Assembly (NCBI GenBank): GCA_005791165.1
Contig: SXXW01000016.1
Location: forward strand, 34,046 to 98,045
Length of the DNA stretch: 64,000 nt
Reading direction: 5' to 3'
Origin: Cytophagaceae bacterium
GTDB lineage: Bacteria > Bacteroidota > Bacteroidia > Cytophagales > Spirosomataceae
Shown: positions 10,387 through 20,237 of the stretch, piece by piece
How positions within the stretch are numbered: the stretch's first letter is position 1
Layout: each line of letters begins with the position of its first letter
Made by a program: the position numbers and the translations under genes
Notes under the pieces: generated by a model
Database searches by the model: none
Seen by the model: the letters and a program-made list of their open reading frames with translations, nothing else
Told to the model about the DNA's origin: nothing

Positions 10387-11055
10387 TTACCAAAATCTTT
10401 CATTGGCAGAATTAACAATGGAATCAAATTCACTCTGACTAATGTAAATAGGAATATATGTGCCATTCAACATTTTAATGTTTCTAAAGAAAGACCTTAA
10501 GTGGTTACGACTACCTTTATTTAAAAAATCATACACTATTCGAACATCTTGGTTGTTGGTCACTGCCAGGGAGCTATTTAAATCACTAATATCAAGTTCT
10601 TCGATTAATGCGCCAACTTGATATGCGGATAAAAGACTGATATTTCCTTGATCTATTAATTTTGTATATAATTCTTGTAAGGCCGAATTCTTGAAAATTC
10701 CCCTTGGGTTAACATCAATTGGATCGACTAAATCATATTTCTTGATAATGGTCAACATGGATTCCATATGACTCAATTCACTGTTTGGTACATTTTGAAA
10801 TACAGTTACCCCGTATTTGTCGAACATCGTTTTATACACATCGTATGCCAATTTTTCTTCCTCCCGAATAAAAAGTATACGTGCCAATTCGGCTTCTTCT
10901 AAGGGCTCTTTCGGTAAAAGGGTTACCGATTGTTGAATAGATGCCAAACTTGCCGTCATGCTTACGGTGGCATTCTCAACTGGATTTGCCTTTTGGCAAG
11001 CAAATGCAATCATTGCAAATGAGAAAATAATGATTGTTACGACTACTTTTTTCAT
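10387..11055 (-). CDS. DUF2202 domain-containing (ferritin-like) secreted protein; start trimmed to MKKVVVT
   Basis: LARILFIREEEKLAYDVYKTMFDKYG...VPNSELSHMESM...LVDP is DUF2202-like; lipobox-like AFAC. Confidence 0.85.
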   Translation of the reverse strand: MKKVVVTIIIFSFAMIAFACQKANPVENATVSMTASLASIQQSVTLLPKEPLEEAELARILFIREEEKLAYDVYKTMFDKYGVTVFQNVPNSELSHMESMLTIIKKYDLVDPIDVNPRGIFKNSALQELYTKLIDQGNISLLSAYQVGALIEELDISDLNSSLAVTNNQDVRIVYDFLNKGSRNHLRSFFRNIKMLNGTYIPIYISQSEFDSIVNSANERFW

Positions 11056-11356
11056 GATATTTTTTGTTTGTTTAACAAAGGTCAATTTAAAAGTAGGGGC
11101 ATTATATGACTTACAACACGAATCACTTTTCATGTTTTTAATCAGGTAAAATCTGATTTCCAATATCTATTTAATGTAAGGATGTTTTCAAATGCCTTAT
11201 TAAATTCAATGGCTTTTGACTTGCAGTAAAATTGTTTTATTTTAACTAAAATAAATGCTAAATTCGAATGCTAAGTTTGCTTTGCGTTCTGAACAATTAA
11301 AACCTTTTTGAACGCAAACATGAGTAGCTTAAAAAATGAAAATTTAGATCAATCGT

Positions 11357-13288
11357 ATGAAAAGGAGAGAATTTATGGGCTTTGTTGGTAACACAAGCCT
11401 TTGTTTATTGGCCAGCCAATTTTCCTCATTAGCTCAATTTAAATCTAAAGCCGCTGCACAAGAATTCGTTTTTGTGGAGGCGGAACAATTTGCGAATCAT
11501 GGGGGTTGGGAATTAGACCAACAATCCATGGAGCAAATGGGCTCTCCTTATTTATTAGCTCATGGATTAGGCATACCCGTTAAAGATGCCACCACAGAAA
11601 TTAAATTTCCTACCGCTGGGACTTACCGAGTATGGGTTCGAACCAGAGATTGGGTTGCCCCATGGAATGCACCTGGTGCGCCCGGAAAGTTCCAGCTGAA
11701 AATCAATGGCAAAGCGCTCAAAGAAACGTTCGGGACTAAAAGTGCTACTTGGCACTGGCATGACGGCGGAATGGTGAAAGTAGGCACCCAAGCAAAATTA
11801 GCCTTGCACGATTTAACCGGTTTTGAAGGTCGGTGTGAAGCCATATTATTCTGCAAAGATCCCGCATTTAAGCCGAGCAATGACGTAGCGGCATTGACCA
11901 AATTCCGTCGCCAATTATTGGGCTTGCCCGAAAATCCAGCAGATGGAGGGCAGTTTGATTTAATTGTTTCAGGAGGAGGTTTAGCTGGAACTTGTGCGGC
12001 TATCGCGGCGGCTCGAAATGGGGTTAAAGTGGCCCTAATTCAAGACCGACCAGTACTTGGCGGCAATGGAAGTTCGGAAGTAAGGGTTTGGCCGGAGGGG
12101 CATACCAACAAAGATTTGTTCCCACATATAGGGGATATCGTTAATGAAATTCTGCCCCCAATTAAGAAGGGAAATGGGCAAGTGTTTAATGGCGTAGGAG
12201 CTCAATATTACGATGATGCGCGTAAAATTCAAGTGGTTAAATCAGAACCTAACATTACACTTTTGCTTAATCACCGAGTGATTAAAGTAGAAACGGATGG
12301 CGATGTGATTAAGTCTCTTCTGATTCAAAGCACGCTTACTTCACGTCAATCTCGCTTGACTGGTACTTTGTTTGCCGACTGTACCGGAGATGCTTCTATT
12401 GGGTTTAAGGCGGGGGCCGATTATGAATACAAGGTTGAGAATTTAATGGGGAGTACGAATTTATTTAATGTTTTGGATACGACCAATAAAGAAGAGGTGC
12501 TGGCCTGTGAATGTAAAGACAAGAGTGCATTAGCTCTTAAATGCGATATTGGAGATTATAATCAACCATTTCCACGTTGCCCTTGGGCCCTGGATTTATC
12601 AGATAAACCTTTCCCAGGAAGAAAAGGAGTAAAGACTTTTGGGAAAGAGGGATTGCAGTCGTTTGCCAACATGTGGTATTGGGAAAGTGGGTTTGATAAG
12701 GATCAGGTAAATCAAATAGAATTGATTCGAGATCATAATTTTAGGGCGATGTATGGCGCTTGGGATGTGATTAAAAATGTGGATAAAATGTATCCTAAGC
12801 ACCGTTTGGGTTGGTCTGCTTTTATCGCCGGAAAAAGAGAATCTCGCAGGTTGATGGGGGATATTATTTTAGATGCGGAAGACTTTAAAAAACAAAGGAA
12901 ATTTGAAGATCCTGCATTTCCTTGCTCTTGGCATGTGGACTTACATTCCCCTAAAAAGGAATTTCAAAGCGGCTTCGAAAACAACGAATTTGTAGCCGAT
13001 TATACACGCGGCGTTGAATACCAATATGGAGAAGTATATTGGGCACCTTACCGTACATTATACAGCCGTAATATTAAAAATCTGTTCATGGCAGGTCGCT
13101 GCATTAGCGTTTCTAAGTCGGGACTCGGTCCCGTGCGCGTGATGAAAACTTGTGGAATGATGGGTGAAATCGTAGGCAAGGCAGCTTCTATTTGCATTAA
13201 AAATTCGACGAACCCAAGAGGCGTTTATACCAATCATATAAAAGAATTACACCAATTGATGGAAAAACCAGGAACGGATAGGGCTTAG
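11357..13288 (+). CDS. FAD-dependent oxidoreductase with N-terminal beta-sandwich/CBM-like module
   Basis: MKRREFM Tat-like leader; FDLIVSGGGLAGTCAAIAAARNGVKVALIQDRPVLGGNGSSEVR dinucleotide-binding motif; C-terminal KNLFMAGRCISVS...GMMGE. Confidence 0.85.
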   Translation: MKRREFMGFVGNTSLCLLASQFSSLAQFKSKAAAQEFVFVEAEQFANHGGWELDQQSMEQMGSPYLLAHGLGIPVKDATTEIKFPTAGTYRVWVRTRDWVAPWNAPGAPGKFQLKINGKALKETFGTKSATWHWHDGGMVKVGTQAKLALHDLTGFEGRCEAILFCKDPAFKPSNDVAALTKFRRQLLGLPENPADGGQFDLIVSGGGLAGTCAAIAAARNGVKVALIQDRPVLGGNGSSEVRVWPEGHTNKDLFPHIGDIVNEILPPIKKGNGQVFNGVGAQYYDDARKIQVVKSEPNITLLLNHRVIKVETDGDVIKSLLIQSTLTSRQSRLTGTLFADCTGDASIGFKAGADYEYKVENLMGSTNLFNVLDTTNKEEVLACECKDKSALALKCDIGDYNQPFPRCPWALDLSDKPFPGRKGVKTFGKEGLQSFANMWYWESGFDKDQVNQIELIRDHNFRAMYGAWDVIKNVDKMYPKHRLGWSAFIAGKRESRRLMGDIILDAEDFKKQRKFEDPAFPCSWHVDLHSPKKEFQSGFENNEFVADYTRGVEYQYGEVYWAPYRTLYSRNIKNLFMAGRCISVSKSGLGPVRVMKTCGMMGEIVGKAASICIKNSTNPRGVYTNHIKELHQLMEKPGTDRA

Positions 13289-13389
13289 TTTTCAATTTAT
13301 TTTATCGCTTAAATTACCCCATTCATCTAAATTTTAATATTTGAAATTAAAATTTTCGATTTTTGAATTCCTAAATTAAAATCTAGAAA

Positions 13390-16300
13390 ATGAAATTGTT
13401 TTTATCGGTATTGTTCTTGCTTTTTGGAACTCTTTTTGTTGCAGAAGCCCAATTTAAAATCAAAAATCTTCAAGTGGAATATCAATCTGAGCCTTTAGGT
13501 TTAGATGAAGGGCATCCACGTTTTTCATGGCAAATGGAGGCTGTTAAAGCCGCTCGCGGCGAAAAGCAATCTGCCTATCGAATTGTTGTTGAGAATAGTC
13601 AGAAAAAAATTGTTTGGGATAGCCAAAAAATTTCCTCAGATATTTCGTTAGCCATTCAGTATGCTGGATCAGCTCTTAAGGCCACGGAAAAATATACTTG
13701 GAAAGTTCAGGTATGGAATCAAAATAAATTATCAAATATAGCTTCTTCCAGTTTTGAGACTGGCTTGATGTCTGGTCAAATCAACGCTTGGAATGGAGCT
13801 GAGTGGATTGGAGAACATGATTTACCGCTATATTCCCATTATTTATCGATGTATAAAATTGAGTTTGGAGTTCAATTAGACGAATCTTCCAAGTCGACAA
13901 AAGCCTCGTTTATTTTTGGTGCGAATGACCCTCGTTTGCAAACAAAAAATCAAAATATCATGGATGTCGAATCAGGCAAAAATGGCTCATATGTAAGTCT
14001 TGAATTCGATATTTCTAATGTCTCATTGAGTGATACAGGTTCTGCTTTTTTAAAAGTATACCGGGTAGGTTATGAAAAAAAGGATGATGTGCGTAGGCCA
14101 TTGGCCCAATTTAAAATTTCGCGAAAAATAGTAAACCTTTCAAATGCTTATCAAAAGCATATAATTTTGGCACAATGTAATTTTGGAGTTTTTGATTTTT
14201 ATATAGACCAAGTAGATCCTGAACATAAGATTAATGCCGCACCTGCAGGGTCAACTGGCCGAGGAGGATCATCAGGTTTAAACTTAAATCCGGTAGGCCG
14301 CGGTAATAATTATATCAGTTTCCCTATGTTGTCACATATTGGATTTAAAGTTGGCCCCCTCCAAAAAGCCAATTTCTCAGATGTGGTCATTAAAAATTTC
14401 CGACATCCCTCAAATGCATTATTTTCAGCACAAGAAAACCCATCGTTGTTTACTCAGTCTCAAATTGTTTGGAATGGCAAACAGTTTCAAGTGGATGGTT
14501 TACAAAATGGAGTTTTAGCTACCGCAGATCCCAGTCGATTTGCAGCTCCGATGTTAAGAACACAGTTTTCCACGAGCTCAAAGACCATTAAAAAAGCAAG
14601 AATTTACGCCACGTCAAGAGGCATTTACGAATTGTATTTGAATGGGTCTCGTGTAGGTAAGGATTATTTTAACCCGGGATTAACACAATACAATAAAACA
14701 CATCAATATCAGACTTTCGACGTTACTGCATTAGTTAAAAATGGAGAAAATGCTTGGGGCGCTTGGTTAAGCGAAGGCTGGTGGAGTGGAAATATCACTT
14801 TTAGTGGGGATAGTTGGAACTTTTTTGGTGATCGACAATCCTTATTAGCCAAATTGCACATTCAATATACAGATGGCACGGAACAAATAATCACCACTAA
14901 TCCTGATCAATGGACTTATTTTAATGATGGCCCGATTCGTTATGGTAGCTTTTTCCAAGGTGAAGTGTACGATGCTCAAAAAGAAGCCGCGATTGCTGGT
15001 TGGTCTACGGCCAATTTCAAACCTACTGCTTGGAAGCCTGCACAAAAAATTCCTTTAGAAGGAACGGCTTTTGTAGGGAATGTTCCTAATGCTCTTAAGT
15101 TTGACGGAATGCAATTGGTAAGTCAGTTAGATGATCACGTCCAAGTGCGCGAAATTCTCCAGGCCAAATTATTGACTGAACCTAGAAAGGGTGTTTTTGT
15201 ATATGATATGGGTCAAAATATGGTGGGTTTCCCAAAGATTTTCATTAAAAATGGAAGAGCAGGCCAACGAATTACCCTTCGATTTGCCGAAGTACTTTAC
15301 CCAGATTTAGCGGAATATGCCGGTCAAAAAGGTATGATTATGTTGGAAAATATCCGTGCAGCTCTAGCACAGGATATATATATTTTGAAGGGCGGTGACG
15401 AGTATATCCAGCCTCGATTTACATTCCATGGGTATCGGTTTTTAGAAATAACAGGAATCGAACAGGCACCTGCATTAGCCCAAGTGGCAGGTTTGGTGCT
15501 TTCGTCGATTGATCACATAGGATCTGAATATGTGAGTTCTGACCCTATGGTCAATAAATTATGGCAGAATATCACGTGGTCTATGCGCAGTAATTTTTTA
15601 TCTATTCCTACGGATACTCCCGCTCGAAATGAACGAATGGGTTGGAGTGGAGATATTAATGTATTTTCTAAAACGGCTACCATGATGGCGCCTGTGAATA
15701 ATTTTATGCGCCGACATTTACTCGGCATGCGTGATGTTCAAAGAGCAGATGGTCGATTTACAGATGTGGCGCCTATGGGCGGTGGATTTGGTGGAACGCT
15801 TTGGGGTAGTGCAGGAATTGTAATTCCATGGGAAACCTATTTGCAATATGGGGACAAATCCATGCTGGCCGAACATTATGATGCAATGAAGCGCTATGTA
15901 AGCTTTTTAGATACGAAGGTGGATCCTGCCAATGGCATTTTGAACGAAGGTCCATTGGGCGACTGGCTTAGCCCTGAAAATAATAAAAATGACAACACCC
16001 TTTTTTGGATGACTTATCAGACTTATAATCTAAAAATCATGTCCAAAGTAGCTGCATTTTTAGGATTTAAGAACGATGAGACTACATATATGGAGCAATA
16101 TGAGGCCAGGAAAAAAGTTGTTAATCAAATTTACCTCGATCCAGTTAGCCATAAAAGTGTTAAGTCGGGTGTCCGCGCTGCACGTATGGGTCCTCCAGGA
16201 GCAGCGCCAGTACCTGCGGCCACTCCTCCTGTTTCCGATAAGGGCCAAATAGTCGATACTCAAGCCTCATATGCCATTCCTTTGGGTCTGGGAATTTATG

Positions 16301-16971
16301 ATCAAAAAAACATTCCATTTGCTGTCCAAAATTTGGTCGAAACTGTGAAGCGTTCCAACAAAGACGACGAGGGCATAGCGCGTCCTCCTTATTCCTTGAT
16401 GACTGGATTTATTGGCACCGCATCCATCAGTGAGGCTTTGTCAGTGAATGGCCAACACGATATTGCCTATGGTTTATTGACTCAAAAAACGTATCCATCT
16501 TGGTTATATTCTGTGGCGAATGGAGCAAGCTCAATATGGGAGCGATTGAATTCTTATACACTGGAAAATGGGTTTGGTGGAAATAATAGTATGAATTCAT
16601 TTAACCATTATTCGTTTGGAGCCGTGGCTGCTTGGATGTATACGTGGTCCTTAGGGATTCAACGAGATGAAAATTCCCCTGGTTTTAAACATTTTAATTT
16701 ACAGCCTACTCCCGATCCTTCAGGGAAAATTAATTCGGCCAAAGGATTTGTTGAAACTGTTTATGGTAAAATTAGTAGTCAATGGAAAAAAGAAGGAAAT
16801 AAAGTCACGTATGATTTTGTAATTCCGGCTAACACCAGTGCCCATGTAAGGTTGCTTATTCCTCAAGGAGCTAAAATTACGGAAGGAGGGAAGCCAGTAA
16901 AGTTCGCTGCTTCAGCCAATGAATTCCAAACAGAGTTGGGCTCAGGATCATATCACTGGGTAGTTGAGTAA
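13390..16971 (+). CDS. Alpha-L-rhamnosidase, GH78 family
   Basis: IKNLQVEYQSEPLGLDEGHPRFSWQ N-terminal motif; FHGYRFLEITG; SIPTDTPARNERMGWSGDINVFSKTA; SIWERLNS; FNHYSFGAVAAWMY. Confidence 0.93.
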   Translation: MKLFLSVLFLLFGTLFVAEAQFKIKNLQVEYQSEPLGLDEGHPRFSWQMEAVKAARGEKQSAYRIVVENSQKKIVWDSQKISSDISLAIQYAGSALKATEKYTWKVQVWNQNKLSNIASSSFETGLMSGQINAWNGAEWIGEHDLPLYSHYLSMYKIEFGVQLDESSKSTKASFIFGANDPRLQTKNQNIMDVESGKNGSYVSLEFDISNVSLSDTGSAFLKVYRVGYEKKDDVRRPLAQFKISRKIVNLSNAYQKHIILAQCNFGVFDFYIDQVDPEHKINAAPAGSTGRGGSSGLNLNPVGRGNNYISFPMLSHIGFKVGPLQKANFSDVVIKNFRHPSNALFSAQENPSLFTQSQIVWNGKQFQVDGLQNGVLATADPSRFAAPMLRTQFSTSSKTIKKARIYATSRGIYELYLNGSRVGKDYFNPGLTQYNKTHQYQTFDVTALVKNGENAWGAWLSEGWWSGNITFSGDSWNFFGDRQSLLAKLHIQYTDGTEQIITTNPDQWTYFNDGPIRYGSFFQGEVYDAQKEAAIAGWSTANFKPTAWKPAQKIPLEGTAFVGNVPNALKFDGMQLVSQLDDHVQVREILQAKLLTEPRKGVFVYDMGQNMVGFPKIFIKNGRAGQRITLRFAEVLYPDLAEYAGQKGMIMLENIRAALAQDIYILKGGDEYIQPRFTFHGYRFLEITGIEQAPALAQVAGLVLSSIDHIGSEYVSSDPMVNKLWQNITWSMRSNFLSIPTDTPARNERMGWSGDINVFSKTATMMAPVNNFMRRHLLGMRDVQRADGRFTDVAPMGGGFGGTLWGSAGIVIPWETYLQYGDKSMLAEHYDAMKRYVSFLDTKVDPANGILNEGPLGDWLSPENNKNDNTLFWMTYQTYNLKIMSKVAAFLGFKNDETTYMEQYEARKKVVNQIYLDPVSHKSVKSGVRAARMGPPGAAPVPAATPPVSDKGQIVDTQASYAIPLGLGIYDQKNIPFAVQNLVETVKRSNKDDEGIARPPYSLMTGFIGTASISEALSVNGQHDIAYGLLTQKTYPSWLYSVANGASSIWERLNSYTLENGFGGNNSMNSFNHYSFGAVAAWMYTWSLGIQRDENSPGFKHFNLQPTPDPSGKINSAKGFVETVYGKISSQWKKEGNKVTYDFVIPANTSAHVRLLIPQGAKITEGGKPVKFAASANEFQTELGSGSYHWVVE

Positions 16972-17004
16972 GGTTTTTTATAAATTTTTGTAAGTTTTTC
17001 CAAG

Positions 17005-17865
17005 ATGAATAACTTAAGAAGTATACCATTTTTAATTGTAGGATTCATTGTTTTTATAGCCTGCAGTCGCCAGTTAACTAGCAATCAAGCTATAATCAAT
17101 AAAAGCGATGCTTACACGTTAGCTTGGGCCGATGAGTTTAATCAAGAGGGCAAACCTGATAGTACAAATTGGAATTATGAGCGGGGATTTGCTCGCAATG
17201 AGGAGTTGCAATGGTATCAAACAGAAAATACAAATTGTAAAAATGGCTTGCTCGTCATCGAAGCAAGGAAAGAGCAAAAGCCAAATCCCCGCTATCAAGA
17301 AGGTAGCAGTGATTGGCGCAGGAAACGAAAAATTATCGATTATACTTCATCATGTTTGTTGACCAGAGGAAAAAAATCATGGCAATACGGCAGATTTGAG
17401 CTGAGAGCCAGAATCGATATTAGCCCAGGCATGTGGCCTGCTTGGTGGACCTTGGGCGTTAAAAAAGGTTGGCCCGCAAATGGCGAAATCGATATCATGG
17501 AGTACTACCGCGGTAAGTTATTGGCCAATATCGCTTGCCTAGGACCAGATCAAAAGCCAGAATGGTTTAGCAATACCTTTCAAGTGGATTCATTAGGGGG
17601 AACAAACTGGTCGAAACAATTTCATGTTTGGCGCATGGATTGGACGGAGGAATTCATCGCTTTATATTGTGATAATCAATTGCTTAACAAAGTAACTTTA
17701 GATCAAGTCGTCAACAAAAATGGAAGTGGTTTCAATCCGTTCAAACAGCCCCATTACATGTTATTAAATTTAGCCATGGGGGGTATGAACGGCGGAGATC
17801 CTTCCCAAACCGAATTTCCTAACCGCATGGAAGTGGATTATGTTCGGGTCTACCAGAAGAAATAA
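17005..17865 (+). CDS. GH16 family beta-glucanase-like lipoprotein
   Basis: Lipobox FIAC; WADEFN; NGEIDIMEYY (ExDxxE catalytic motif); C-terminal MEVDYVRVYQ. Confidence 0.93.
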   Translation: MNNLRSIPFLIVGFIVFIACSRQLTSNQAIINKSDAYTLAWADEFNQEGKPDSTNWNYERGFARNEELQWYQTENTNCKNGLLVIEARKEQKPNPRYQEGSSDWRRKRKIIDYTSSCLLTRGKKSWQYGRFELRARIDISPGMWPAWWTLGVKKGWPANGEIDIMEYYRGKLLANIACLGPDQKPEWFSNTFQVDSLGGTNWSKQFHVWRMDWTEEFIALYCDNQLLNKVTLDQVVNKNGSGFNPFKQPHYMLLNLAMGGMNGGDPSQTEFPNRMEVDYVRVYQKK

Positions 17866-17929
17866 AAGGGTATTTGACCGAAATTAACATTCGCGACAAG
17901 GAATCAATTCAGCAGGATTCGGCGGTGCA

Positions 17930-18682
17930 TTAATTTTTAAATATCAAGTTTTTTCCAGATGCATATTGGCAATTGACCAGAGAAATGTTCGTCGACAATC
18001 CATCTGATTTTATTTCTGATACTATCGTTTCGATGAATAGATTTTCTAATTTGATTCCATCTACTTTAGAAAAGACTAAGCCTTTGGTGTCCTTGTTGGA
18101 CGTGCTTTTAATTTTAAGTCCAGCCAATCGTACTTGCTTACAAGCCGTCAAAGCAATGACATTTCCACACGCATTTTGTAAATTAAATCCCTCGATGTTG
18201 ATACCAGTGCAATTATTCAAGGCAATCAAACCAGGGCTTGCCTGTGAAATCGTTTCTTGCAAATACCCCTTTTGAATTTGCTTGGTGATTTGCTCTAATA
18301 CAGCCGGTCCCTGTCCCTCAATAACTCCCTTGCCTGAAACTCCAATATTTTGTTGGCCATCGGCAACAATCAAGGCTTTAATTCCATTGGCTCCAACATA
18401 ATCATAAATGGATGAGGTGCCCACCAACACTACCCCTTCATTTAATTCTATCGTGACATTTGACTTCAATTGGATGCTGCCCGTTAAATATCGACCTACA
18501 TAAAATTTAAGTTTACCACCGCCTTTTTCACTGATGAAATCAATAGCCTTTTGAATGGAGGGTGTATTTAAGGTTACGCCATCCGATTTTATGCCAAATA
18601 GGGATGCATTGTAGTCTTTTGCGCATAAAGCCCCTTGGCTCATGACGATGATTAAAAATATTTTTAAGAATAATTTTTGCAT
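17930..18682 (-). CDS. C-terminally truncated GH28-like (pectate lyase superfamily) paralog, probably non-catalytic
   Basis: N-terminal ~150 aa closely similar to the two adjacent GH28-like genes; catalytic-region DD pair not conserved; only 250 aa. Confidence 0.7.
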   Translation of the reverse strand: MQKLFLKIFLIIVMSQGALCAKDYNASLFGIKSDGVTLNTPSIQKAIDFISEKGGGKLKFYVGRYLTGSIQLKSNVTIELNEGVVLVGTSSIYDYVGANGIKALIVADGQQNIGVSGKGVIEGQGPAVLEQITKQIQKGYLQETISQASPGLIALNNCTGINIEGFNLQNACGNVIALTACKQVRLAGLKIKSTSNKDTKGLVFSKVDGIKLENLFIETIVSEIKSDGLSTNISLVNCQYASGKNLIFKN

Positions 18683-18737
18683 ATTTTTTGATGTTATTCG
18701 CTCGTCGATTTAGGTCTAATTCGATGAACCTTTGTAT

Positions 18738-20225
18738 TTATTTAATAATCAAGTTACTAGTCTTATACGAGAATACTTGTTGTTTCCCAGCGCTCTCTGG
18801 TTCATTCACCATTAAACCGGAAAAAGTGGCATTCTTGACATCGTCTAAGACAACGCTAGGTCTGTAATCCTTTTTAAGAGCTGTGAATGTGACATTATCA
18901 AAGGTAATTCCTTCCGCATGGCGTACATAAAACCCCCAAGCTGGAAGTTCCTTAAACTGTGAAAATTCTGGATAGGCATCTCGCATTTCAGGAATGCCAT
19001 CGAGTTCAGCAGGTGTTAAACCGCGTTTCGCATATAGAGGATTTCCACTTCCAGGGTATACAATTTGAATATTTTTGAGCGTCACATTTTGGATTTTGTT
19101 TTCTACCAATCCCACAATGCTGGCCGGTGAGATGTTACGAGGTAGGTCTTCAATGGGTCCTTCAAAATTATACCCTGCATCGGGTTTGCCCAAGGGTACC
19201 TCTGCATATACATTTGAGATACTAATGTTTTTCATGTAGGGTTTCTTTCCACTGCTCCAGCGATCTCCAATCCTCAAGTAAATGACATTCCCTGTGTTGA
19301 TGGAACGCACACCGTCAATCACAATATTTTCAATTTCGCCTCCATCAACGGCCGCGAAAGTTATGGCCGACCGAAATGTATCATAAATGGTCAAGTTGGT
19401 TACCTTGAAATTTTTAAATCCTCCACGCGACACGGTGCCAAATTTCAGTCCATTAGCACTAGACCGACCGACACAATTATCCACCACCACATTTTGACAC
19501 ATATGTTGGGCTGAATGCGATTTGAAACAAAGCACATCATCCGCTGCGTCAAAATAAGAATTTTTGATCACCACCCCATCGCAGTCCACCACATCGATTC
19601 CGTCATTATTCCAATAGGATTTACTGTCTACGGTGATATGGTCTACATACAAGTTTTTACATTGGTCGTAGGTTTGGTTCCAACTGGCGGGATCTTTCAG
19701 CGTGATGTCTATGATTTTGATATTGGTACATTCGCGGAAATAAATATTTTGTGGCCGATTGGTTTCGTTGGGCCGATCATATTTCAACGGGTCAACATAA
19801 ACACCGCGGTGGATGTAATTTACCATGTTATTTGCTGTAGTAAATCCACGACCGTTGATGATCCCTTTCCCTGTAATGCCAATATTTTCCTGATTGACCG
19901 CAAAAATCATGGACATCCAACCGATTTTTTTATCCTTAACGTAATCAAATGGATTGGTAGATCCCAAAATCGTTGCGCCGTAATCTAGTTGGAGCGTCAC
20001 ATTCGATTTCAAATAAATACTTCCAGTCACATAATTTCCAGATTCAAATACAAGCCTTCCACCTCCATGCTCATGGATAAAATCAATGGCTTTTTGAATG
20101 GAACATGTATTAAGCGTAAGGCCGTCATTTTTAACGCCAAATTCCGTGGCAATATAATCTTTGGCTGAGAGCTGAAAACCCAAAAGCAAGAAAAAGAATA
20201 GCGTAATTTTATTTTTATAGATCAT
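18738..20225 (-). CDS. GH28-like polygalacturonase-family protein
   Basis: Signal peptide; WNNDGIDVVDC and DAADDVLCFKSH motifs; right-handed beta-helix sequence pattern. Confidence 0.88.
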   Translation of the reverse strand: MIYKNKITLFFFLLLGFQLSAKDYIATEFGVKNDGLTLNTCSIQKAIDFIHEHGGGRLVFESGNYVTGSIYLKSNVTLQLDYGATILGSTNPFDYVKDKKIGWMSMIFAVNQENIGITGKGIINGRGFTTANNMVNYIHRGVYVDPLKYDRPNETNRPQNIYFRECTNIKIIDITLKDPASWNQTYDQCKNLYVDHITVDSKSYWNNDGIDVVDCDGVVIKNSYFDAADDVLCFKSHSAQHMCQNVVVDNCVGRSSANGLKFGTVSRGGFKNFKVTNLTIYDTFRSAITFAAVDGGEIENIVIDGVRSINTGNVIYLRIGDRWSSGKKPYMKNISISNVYAEVPLGKPDAGYNFEGPIEDLPRNISPASIVGLVENKIQNVTLKNIQIVYPGSGNPLYAKRGLTPAELDGIPEMRDAYPEFSQFKELPAWGFYVRHAEGITFDNVTFTALKKDYRPSVVLDDVKNATFSGLMVNEPESAGKQQVFSYKTSNLIIK

Positions 20226-20237
20226 AGGTTGGGTCGG

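Noticed and set aside
19515-19988. 157-aa plus-strand ORF
   Set aside because: Antisense to a clear GH28-like gene; composition mirrors the opposite strand.
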